From Candidatus Heimdallarchaeota archaeon (GTDB lineage: Archaea > Asgardarchaeota > Heimdallarchaeia > Heimdallarchaeales > Heimdallarchaeaceae), in contig JAGLTP010000121.1 of NCBI GenBank assembly GCA_023135215.1, positions 1 through 5,840 of the forward strand: 5,840 nt of DNA, given 5' to 3'. The notes below the pieces were generated by a model that made no database searches, was not told the DNA's origin, and saw only the letters and a program-made list of their open reading frames with translations. Below, piece after piece: positions 1 through 5,840 of this stretch. The translations under genes and the position numbers were made by a program. Numbering within the stretch: position 1 is the first letter of the stretch; every line of letters starts with the position of its first letter.

Positions 1-741
1 GATAAATGCTTAGAAGATATTGTAACGTATTTAGAAGAAAAAGCAAAGTATGAATCATTATCTATTATTTATCATATTAGAGCTAAGATTAAAATAATTC
101 TTCTAGATTTTGAAACTGCCTTATTTCTTCTGAAAAAAGGAGAAGAATATGCCAGAACATATACTCCTCTGTTAATGGATGATTATCGGTTAAGAATTGA
201 ACAAGTTAAGCAAGCTATCGACAGTGAGATCGATAAAATACTAGATACAAAAATTATCAGCTTCATTGAAGACATCGATACAATTTCAACTATTTTAAGA
301 AAGGAATCAAAGAAATTAGCTGCTCCAAAAGAAGAGAAACCTATTGCTATATTGATTTTCCATTCAAGTGGAATTCCGATAAGCACATACTTATCTGAAG
401 ATGTCTCAGTAAGCGATGACTTGCTTTTTGGAGGATTTGTATCTGCAATTAGACATTTAATGAATGAGCTTTTTGTGGATCAGAAACATGGAGTACTATC
501 TATCGACCATGGTCAATACAAACTCTTAATCGAATTCTATTCTAATCTCTTTTCAGTTGTTGTAATAGCTTTAAGAGATAGCTTCATGCTTCGTAGAAAG
601 ATGCATAGGCTTGTTGAACATCTTTCTGTTAAAGGTATTCTCGAAGATCAGTATAAAGGTGATATGAGTGAAACTGAATCATATGAGTTGGATTCAGTTA
701 TCGCAAACTTATTTGGAATAAAAAGTTACAGGTCCAGTTAG
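1..741 (+). CDS. TPR-like protein with C-terminal longin/roadblock-like domain (5' partial)
   Basis: The reading frame is open from base 1 to the TAG at 739-741, so 246 residues are visible and the true start lies outside the window. The Met codon at 175 is an internal residue: the sequence before it reads as a TPR-like helix pair (visible residues about 20-52) that matches the last repeat of the two downstream genes. A charged helix follows (about 59-108). Residues about 115-209 form a compact alpha/beta module: a beta hairpin with SGIP, a helix carrying LLFGGF, three strands, and a helix with DSFMLRRK. A C-terminal helix ends in NLFG. The module is about 44% identical to that of the next gene (hand count). 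Longin or roadblock folds regulate or bind small GTPases in known systems; that role here is inferred. No signal peptide or membrane segment is visible, so a cytosolic location is likely. The specific function is unknown. Confidence 0.85.
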   Translation, partial: DKCLEDIVTYLEEKAKYESLSIIYHIRAKIKIILLDFETALFLLKKGEEYARTYTPLLMDDYRLRIEQVKQAIDSEIDKILDTKIISFIEDIDTISTILRKESKKLAAPKEEKPIAILIFHSSGIPISTYLSEDVSVSDDLLFGGFVSAIRHLMNELFVDQKHGVLSIDHGQYKLLIEFYSNLFSVVVIALRDSFMLRRKMHRLVEHLSVKGILEDQYKGDMSETESYELDSVIANLFGIKSYRSS

Positions 742-760
742 ATTTAGTTACAACATTAAT

Positions 761-780
761 AGAAAGCTAATGTTTTTATT
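761..780 (+). promoter_or_regulatory. Putative BRE/TATA promoter of the 693-residue TPR gene
   Basis: A purine-rich BRE-like start (AGAAAG) is followed 12 bases later by a TTTTTATT box beginning at 773, 36 bases upstream of the ATG at 809. This is the same geometry as the stronger box before the next gene. It would place transcription start close to the ATG, giving a leaderless mRNA, which fits the absence of a Shine-Dalgarno motif. The T-run at 773-777 could equally be the terminator of the upstream gene. A second AT-rich box (AAAATATAT, 792-800) lies too close to the ATG unless a later start is used. Confidence 0.4.
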
Positions 781-808
781 CAGCTCCTAAGAAAATATAT
801 TGAAGCTA

Positions 809-2890
809 ATGAAGGTTAAGGGAAATAAGAGAGGCTTCCCAAAAGAATTTGCGATTTACCTACCTCTCATGAGCGAAAAGGAACAGGATTTGTTCAAAGA
901 ATCTGAAAAGGATTTCAATACTGGAGATTCCTTAATTAAAGTAAGGGATTTTTTAGTTGATCTTGTTCCAAATATTTCTGAACCTTCTGAAATTCTTATG
1001 TTTGCACTCGGGAAGATACTGTTCAACATAGCAGATTATGATACACTCACATCTTTTGATCAACAATATTCCTCTGAAGCTCTAAACCTATGGTTCCTTA
1101 GGTTATCGTTGGAAAAGGGTCTAAATGAAGAAGTTATAAAATTTGCTTCGAAAATAAAAGAAAAGAAAAACATTCCGTTTTTATTTAAATTGCATTCGAT
1201 TCGTTCTATTGCAAATGGATATCTGAATCTCGGTAATTATGAACAATGTAAATTCCATCTGAACATGCTCTTTGAGGAAGGTCTACGCACTCATAAACTA
1301 CCTCGAAAAGAAAAACATGTGTTAAACGACATCCTACTTGATGGTCATAAAGATGATTTCTTTGTGAACAGATATGTAGATGAGAAAATTAAACTTGAAA
1401 ACAAATTAAACGTAGCAATGCACATTGCGTTGGATTTGGAAGAAAGAAATCACACAGGCCATGTTACTTACCTTTTAGCTCTCTTAGAAAGAGATAGTGG
1501 GCGAATAGATGATTCAAAAACTTTAACAGAAAAATCTATAGAAATATTTGAGAAGACTGGGAATCTAAGCCTATTAACTGCTTCTAAAGGTAATTTAGGA
1601 ACAATAAACACTCTTTATGGAGATGTGAAAAGCGCAGAGAAAATATTCAATGAGATTCTGCAAACTTTTCAAAATCTGGAAGAAAACAAAAATGTAGCTC
1701 TCACAATCAAATGCTTAGGAGACATAGCAATAGAACAAGGTAATTTTCAAGAAGCAATATCTAAGTATGAAGAAGCTCTGCAGATTGTTGAAAAGTTAAA
1801 TATGAAAGAGACTTATCAATATTGCATTCTTGCAGAACTTTATTTACAAATAAATAATATCAATGAATTCGAGAGTTTGATAAGTTCACTCGAAGAAGAG
1901 ATAAGGAACAATCCTTCTCTCACAATTGAATCTTACATTCTATTTTTGAAAGGAATTCTTAATATCAAAAATCTAAATTACGGAAAAGCAGAACAACAGC
2001 TGGAAAGTGCTCTAGAGAAAGCTGATGTTCAAGGAAGAGGAGAAATATCTGCAAAAATATTGATGAATCTCATTCTACTAAACATTGCGGAATATGACAT
2101 AGAAAATGATTTAGAAGTCTTAGGAAAAGCTTTGGATAACTTGGACCATATCCTACCTTTCTTTAATGAAAACCAATTATTAAAAGAGCAAATAGCATTG
2201 TATCTCTTACAAGGAAAGATTTTCGCAATAAAGAAAGATTATACAAAAGCATTCAATAGCCTTCAACAAGCAAGAGAACTTTTACAAGAAGAAAAGAACA
2301 AGCAGCTTTTGCAGATTGTTGAAGAGAGAATCGAAGAGATCAGTCAAGTTATATATCAAAAACTGAAAAAAGAAATAAGCTGGGTTAATCAACCTTTCAG
2401 AAATGATGTCTCAAACCTTCAGGAGTTTGGTTTGAGATATATGCAAAAATCTCCCATTGAGATCGATATATCTCCATTAGCTCTAATTGTTCTTCATAGA
2501 TCTGGAATACCTTTGAGATCTTATGTAATTTTAAAGAAGACTGTTAAGGATCAACTGCTCTTTGGGGGTTTTATTGTAGCCGTAAAAGATATGCTAACCG
2601 AATTATTCGAAGAACAAAAAAGTCAGATGTTAGTTATCACCTATGGTAATCACAAAATCATCATAGAAGCACATCCAAAAGGATTCAGTTCTGTAGCTGT
2701 GAGTGCATATGATTCATTCTCTTTAAGAAGAAAAATTCATCAATTGACTGATAAACTGTCAAATCTGGAAATTCCCAAACATTTCCATGGAGAATTAGAT
2801 GAAAACTTGGCTAAAACAATAGATGATGAAGTTAAATCCTTGTTCGGAAAAACATTAATTTTCAGTGATGCACTTAAAGTCGATATGTGA
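809..2890 (+). CDS. Tetratricopeptide repeat protein with C-terminal longin/roadblock-like domain
   Basis: This is a complete 693-residue protein. The frame can be extended to a TTG at 800, but the ATG at 809 is preferred because it sits at a leaderless distance from the TATA-like box. A later ATG at 869 is possible. The N-terminal half is helical. TPR-like repeats are clearest at residues about 220-251, 258-291, 300-330 (LGDIAIEQGNFQEAI, close to the TPR consensus), 375-406 and 463-493. A capping helix and linker follow (about 495-555). The C-terminal module spans residues about 558-651 (nt 2480-2761), with SGIPL, DQLLFGGF, a three-strand stretch and DSFSLRRK, then a tail helix with SLFG. 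There is no signal peptide or membrane span, so it is probably cytosolic. TPRs bind peptides or proteins, and longin/roadblock folds commonly act with small GTPases, so a scaffold or GTPase-regulator role is inferred. The fold assignment comes from the predicted strand/helix order and could instead be another profilin-like family. Confidence 0.85.
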   Translation: MKVKGNKRGFPKEFAIYLPLMSEKEQDLFKESEKDFNTGDSLIKVRDFLVDLVPNISEPSEILMFALGKILFNIADYDTLTSFDQQYSSEALNLWFLRLSLEKGLNEEVIKFASKIKEKKNIPFLFKLHSIRSIANGYLNLGNYEQCKFHLNMLFEEGLRTHKLPRKEKHVLNDILLDGHKDDFFVNRYVDEKIKLENKLNVAMHIALDLEERNHTGHVTYLLALLERDSGRIDDSKTLTEKSIEIFEKTGNLSLLTASKGNLGTINTLYGDVKSAEKIFNEILQTFQNLEENKNVALTIKCLGDIAIEQGNFQEAISKYEEALQIVEKLNMKETYQYCILAELYLQINNINEFESLISSLEEEIRNNPSLTIESYILFLKGILNIKNLNYGKAEQQLESALEKADVQGRGEISAKILMNLILLNIAEYDIENDLEVLGKALDNLDHILPFFNENQLLKEQIALYLLQGKIFAIKKDYTKAFNSLQQARELLQEEKNKQLLQIVEERIEEISQVIYQKLKKEISWVNQPFRNDVSNLQEFGLRYMQKSPIEIDISPLALIVLHRSGIPLRSYVILKKTVKDQLLFGGFIVAVKDMLTELFEEQKSQMLVITYGNHKIIIEAHPKGFSSVAVSAYDSFSLRRKIHQLTDKLSNLEIPKHFHGELDENLAKTIDDEVKSLFGKTLIFSDALKVDM

Positions 2891-2900
2891 TTCAGAACGC

Positions 2901-2920
2901 GGAAAAGGTTCATTTATAAA
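2901..2920 (+). promoter_or_regulatory. BRE/TATA promoter of the 673-residue TPR gene
   Basis: GGAAAA (2901-2906) followed by TTTATAAA (2913-2920) is a good match to an archaeal BRE plus box A. The box begins 34 bases before the ATG at 2947, so transcription should start within a few bases of that ATG and yield a leaderless mRNA. This decides the start: the in-frame TTG at 2923 lies between the TATA box and the expected transcription start and so would not be in the message. It also means this gene has its own promoter and need not be co-transcribed with its upstream neighbour. Confidence 0.65.
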
Positions 2921-2946
2921 TCTTGAAATTCATTCTAGAGTATCTG

Positions 2947-4968
2947 ATGAGTAAAATGACTTTGACTCTACCAAGTTTTGTTACAAATGAAATTGATCAA
3001 TATATTAAAGGAAATGAAGATGCTTTCTATGGCTTTTTAGAGAGCATTATAGGTGATATGAAGGAAGAAGAGCAAATTCGAAAGAAACTCTCCAGATATC
3101 TCAATTCCATTAAAAAGAAGATGAAAAAAGAAGATCAACTGGTTCTTCTGATCTACTATCTATATTGCTTTTGGAGTAAGGAATATGAAGAGATTCTAGA
3201 TTTACAAGAATTGTTAGGAAAAGAAGTTGATAGTAAAAATCTCTCCATAATGATGTGTTATCTCTTAGCTTTAAGAGATACATTTCAATTTGAAGATTTT
3301 CAATTGCTTTTACCGGAAATTGAAAAACTAATCAAACAAAAAACAGATTCTAATGAGAAGGATTTTCTGATTCTTTCACTAAATGAGTTTTCATCAATAA
3401 CAGAGAAAAAACCTGAACTTGGTTTCAAAGCTTTAAATGAACTTCTACGTTATTTGATTAATCTTGAAGATCTAGCAATTCGATTTCCTTTCATTTTAGA
3501 TGCATTGTTATGTGATCTTCTAAATTTCGCTTACAATCTAGCAGATGATACACTAAAGGATTTGTGGATGGAAAGTGCAATAAAACGAGCGGAAAACATT
3601 GAGAATAAGGGAATGTTATGCTCTCTCTACAATTTGTTAGCTCAAATAGAGCTGAAGGAATATAATGTAAAAACAGCCCAAGTTCACATTGATAATGGAC
3701 TGAAGCTTGCAAAGGAGATAAGTTCTCCTAAATTAGAAGCTATTATTTCGCTGAATATAGCAATAAAAGAAAAGATGAGTGGAGGTCTAGCTGAAGCATT
3801 GAATATTTATCAACGCATATTGAAAATTGATAACCTAATAATTCCATTACGCATTCAAACTCTATCGAAAATAGGTGATATTCATCTATTAGATGATAAA
3901 ATAGATAAAGCAAATATGTTTTACAGCGAAGCTCATGAATTGAATAAAGAGAACGGCTACATTTACCCTTTAGTTGAGATAACTTATGGATATGTTCAGC
4001 TTCTAACAAACAAAGATAAAGGGGAATCCCTAGAACATGGATTTAAACTAGCAGAAGAGCAGTTTAATTTTAATGCTATGTCTTACTACTATTTCTATAA
4101 AGGACTATATAATCAGAAGAAGGTAAACTTTAGTACAGCAGCTGAATTCTTTGAAAGAGCTTTAGAGTTTTTTGAGAATCAGTTAATTTTAGAAGGTATA
4201 GTCTATTCCTATGGTGCTCTAGCAGAGAGTTATTTTGAGATGTTCAGGATAACTAGCGAGAATGATTTTGGCACAAAATTTCTTTATTTTATAGATAGCT
4301 TATTGCATGTTACTAAAGAGTTAGAGCATCCTCTATACATTGATGCAATTATAACAAAAGCTAGTTATTTCCAATATAGAAACATGAGTAAGAAAGTTGA
4401 TGAAGCTCTTAAGGCAGGACTAAAATTTGCTGAAAAATATAATCTTACAGACAGATCAGAAGAAATCCAGATGAGACTAAGGGATAAGATTTCATTAATC
4501 GAAGAGTTAAGAGGACCAAAGCGTTTGTTTAAGAAGATTATGAGTTTTTCTTTCGGTTCTCCTAAAAAAATACCAATAATTCTCTATATGCTTCTTGTTA
4601 TTGATGAAAGTGGACTCCCATTATATTCTTATAAATTCTCCAAAAAAGAAAGCATCGATGATTTGTTAGTCTCAGGATTAATTTCTGCGATTATCAGTTT
4701 CTCAGCTGAAGTTCTTGGTAAAGGAACAGAAACTCTGAGGAGCATAAATCATGAAGGTAGAGCTGTTATAATAGAAAAACAAGAGAATGTAATGGCTGTC
4801 TTAGTTGCTGATATAGAAACTTTTGAAAGTAGACTGCAAGTTCGTAAATTTCTGAAAGAATCTATAAGTAAATTAAGACACAAATTAGCTATGGAACAAG
4901 TCAATGAGGAAGAATTTCATCCTCTTGTAGAATCTATTTTTAAGGCTTCACCCTTTTCATTGGAATGA
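2947..4968 (+). CDS. Tetratricopeptide repeat protein with divergent C-terminal longin/roadblock-like domain
   Basis: This is a complete 673-residue protein ending in tandem stops TGA TAA. The ATG at 2947 is chosen over a TTG at 2923 from the position of the TATA box. Most of the protein is helical. TPR-like pairs are clearest at residues about 223-258 (NLLAQIELKEYNVKTAQ), 304-337, 377-412 (YYFYKGLYNQKKVNFSTAAE) and 464-500, with the last followed by a capping helix. A basic linker (about 523-541, with KRLFKK and SPKK) precedes the C-terminal module at about 543-642 (nt 4573-4872). This has DESGLPLYSY, DDLLVSGLISAI, three strands and a final helix, then a tail helix with SIF. It keeps the SG(I/L)PL hairpin and the D-x-LL helix start but lacks the LLFGGF and DSFxLRRK signatures of its two neighbours, so it belongs to another branch of the family. 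No signal peptide or membrane span is visible. A scaffold role in GTPase-linked signalling is inferred only. Confidence 0.85.
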   Translation: MSKMTLTLPSFVTNEIDQYIKGNEDAFYGFLESIIGDMKEEEQIRKKLSRYLNSIKKKMKKEDQLVLLIYYLYCFWSKEYEEILDLQELLGKEVDSKNLSIMMCYLLALRDTFQFEDFQLLLPEIEKLIKQKTDSNEKDFLILSLNEFSSITEKKPELGFKALNELLRYLINLEDLAIRFPFILDALLCDLLNFAYNLADDTLKDLWMESAIKRAENIENKGMLCSLYNLLAQIELKEYNVKTAQVHIDNGLKLAKEISSPKLEAIISLNIAIKEKMSGGLAEALNIYQRILKIDNLIIPLRIQTLSKIGDIHLLDDKIDKANMFYSEAHELNKENGYIYPLVEITYGYVQLLTNKDKGESLEHGFKLAEEQFNFNAMSYYYFYKGLYNQKKVNFSTAAEFFERALEFFENQLILEGIVYSYGALAESYFEMFRITSENDFGTKFLYFIDSLLHVTKELEHPLYIDAIITKASYFQYRNMSKKVDEALKAGLKFAEKYNLTDRSEEIQMRLRDKISLIEELRGPKRLFKKIMSFSFGSPKKIPIILYMLLVIDESGLPLYSYKFSKKESIDDLLVSGLISAIISFSAEVLGKGTETLRSINHEGRAVIIEKQENVMAVLVADIETFESRLQVRKFLKESISKLRHKLAMEQVNEEEFHPLVESIFKASPFSLE

Positions 4969-4974
4969 TAACTC

Positions 4975-5019
4975 TGAAGAAAAGATTAACCTACTTTCTA
5001 AGTTTCTTTCTTTTCTTCA
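4975..5019. terminator. Putative bidirectional terminator: 11-bp inverted repeat between convergent genes
   Basis: TGAAGAAAAGA (4975-4985) and TCTTTTCTTCA (5009-5019) are perfect reverse complements separated by 23 bases. The pair is centred on the 3' end of the protease gene, just past the stop of the 673-residue TPR gene. On either strand the downstream arm is T-rich, which fits the T-rich termination signals of archaea and would serve both converging genes. The arms are low-complexity purine/pyrimidine tracts, and one arm encodes the Lys/Arg-rich tail of the protease, so chance or codon bias could also produce it. Confidence 0.35.
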
Positions 5020-5840
5020 TCAAAATCCATACTACTGCAAAGGAGATCATAACAAGTGGAAAAGTTGTCTTTTCTGTTGGTTCCGTTGGTATCTCTTCTG
5101 GATGTGCAATATAATAAGGTATTAGCTCTATTTTATCCAAAGCTGTAGTCATGTTAAGTACTGCTGAAAGATATTTTAACTCGTTGTACAAATCCAAATA
5201 CCCATTGAGCAGACTATATACTTCTTCGACTAACCAATCTAGTTCAGAAGGTGCACCTGCATCACGGAAAATAGTGTAAGCTAAATCCATCTCTTCACTT
5301 GCAAGAAGGTAGAAGTAATTTCCGTGAGATCTTGCTAATCCATCTTGGTAGAAAGTACTAAAACTCTCTTCTCCTAAAGAGAAATAATTCATTGTTTCCT
5401 TAACGAAAGAGGATCCCCAACCATAAGTATAGCTGTGAGGATGAGGAAAACCTAAGCTATGTCCAAGTTCATGAATCATTATTTGGGTAAAACCTCTTCT
5501 TGGTTTGGACACATCTCCACCTTCGAAAATAGAACTTGGAGAACCAACTACTATTTCCCAACCCATTCCTCCTAAACCTGCGAAACTTATTCCATAATAC
5601 TTGAAACTAATATAATTTGTTAGAAAACCATAGCAAGGAAGAACTGCATCTGCTACAGAATAGTTAAAGTCCGCAAACAAACGGTTTTGTAAATAAGTGA
5701 AAAATCCTTCCGTAACTTCAATATAAAGACCATTTTGGTCCATTCTTGCATTATCTGCAATGTAATCATATACTTCAGGATAATCATTCAATCTCACATA
5801 CTCTACCTCTATTTTCCATTCTATCCAAGGAAAATCTTCT
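4991..5840 (-). CDS. Membrane-anchored metzincin-type zinc metalloprotease (5' partial)
   Basis: The minus-strand frame has no stop between its TAG (4991-4993) and the right edge, so 282 C-terminal residues are visible and the start lies outside. The GTG at 5795-5797 is probably an internal Val. The zinc site HELGHSLGFPH (nt 5441-5473) fits the metzincin pattern HExxHxxGxxH: three zinc-binding His and a catalytic Glu. A Met 17 residues after the third His (KETMNY, nt 5390-5392) fits the Met-turn. The segment PTEPTEKTT leads into a hydrophobic stretch of about 15 residues (visible residues about 260-274) and a KKRKKLRK tail. This predicts a C-terminal anchor with the catalytic domain outside the cell and the basic tail inside. 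An N-terminal signal peptide is expected but would lie outside the window. The metzincin subfamily was not identified: the cysteines of archaemetzincins are absent. The substrate is unknown. The gene is convergent with the TPR genes and probably unrelated to them. Confidence 0.85.
   Translation of the reverse strand, partial: EDFPWIEWKIEVEYVRLNDYPEVYDYIADNARMDQNGLYIEVTEGFFTYLQNRLFADFNYSVADAVLPCYGFLTNYISFKYYGISFAGLGGMGWEIVVGSPSSIFEGGDVSKPRRGFTQIMIHELGHSLGFPHPHSYTYGWGSSFVKETMNYFSLGEESFSTFYQDGLARSHGNYFYLLASEEMDLAYTIFRDAGAPSELDWLVEEVYSLLNGYLDLYNELKYLSAVLNMTTALDKIELIPYYIAHPEEIPTEPTEKTTFPLVMISFAVVWILMKKRKKLRK

Noticed and set aside
183..386. Minus-strand open frame of 67 codons inside the first gene
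   Set aside because: It is antisense to a well-supported coding frame and shows no domain or start signal.
770..790. Micro-frame of six codons (ATG at 770, TAA at 788) upstream of the second gene
   Set aside because: It overlaps the probable TATA-like box and would lie upstream of the expected leaderless transcript start.
791..800. AT-rich box GAAAATATAT as an alternative promoter of the second gene
   Set aside because: It would start transcription inside the gene and require the ATG at 869. The residues before that ATG loosely resemble the N-terminus of the third gene (a hydrophobic stretch with LP), favouring the earlier start.
764..811. 9-bp direct repeat AAGCTAATG at 764-772 and 803-811 flanking the start region of the second gene
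   Set aside because: It is short and AT-rich; the second copy simply includes the start codon. No matching copies were seen near the other promoter, so it is most likely chance.
3491..4009. Two minus-strand open frames (73 and 88 codons) inside the third TPR gene
   Set aside because: They are antisense shadows of the TPR repeats, with no promoter-like box or recognisable protein features.
5795..5797. GTG as the start codon of the metalloprotease
   Set aside because: The frame stays open to the window edge with plausible protein sequence, and a protein starting here would lack the export signal expected for a surface protease.

Overview
This AT-rich archaeal window encodes mainly helical-repeat proteins, with one surface protease. 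The best guess for the source is an Asgard archaeon, possibly Heimdallarchaeia-like. Three things point that way: leaderless gene starts behind BRE/TATA-like boxes with no Shine-Dalgarno motifs; large TPR proteins ending in a small alpha/beta module of the longin/roadblock type, a group known to be expanded in Asgard genomes; and a metalloprotease with a simple C-terminal membrane anchor. The lineage is an inference from style and was not tested by any search.

Layout: 1-741 (+) is the 3' part of a TPR protein whose start lies left of the window. 809-2890 (+) is a complete 693-residue TPR protein. 2947-4968 (+) is a complete 673-residue TPR protein. 4991 to the right edge (-) is the C-terminal part of a metzincin-type zinc metalloprotease whose start lies right of the window. 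The gaps are 67, 56 and 22 bases. The first two each hold a promoter-like box. The third, between convergent genes, holds an 11-bp perfect inverted repeat that could stop transcription from both sides. No RNA genes, mobile elements or CRISPR arrays were seen, and no gene-free stretch exceeds 70 bases.

The three plus-strand genes are divergent paralogues with one plan: TPR-like helical repeats, a last repeat followed by a capping helix, a module of about 95 residues predicted as beta-beta-alpha-beta-beta-beta-alpha, and a short C-terminal helix ending near Leu/Ile-Phe. The module is about 44% identical between genes 1 and 2 (41 of 94 positions, counted by hand without gaps) and clearly more distant in gene 3. 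Such folds act in eukaryotes and bacteria as regulators or platforms for small GTPases (Ragulator, MglB, Mon1-Ccz1, TRAPP). A plausible but untested reading is a family of TPR scaffolds that link partner proteins to GTPase-type signalling or membrane organisation. The protease appears unrelated and is only a convergent neighbour.
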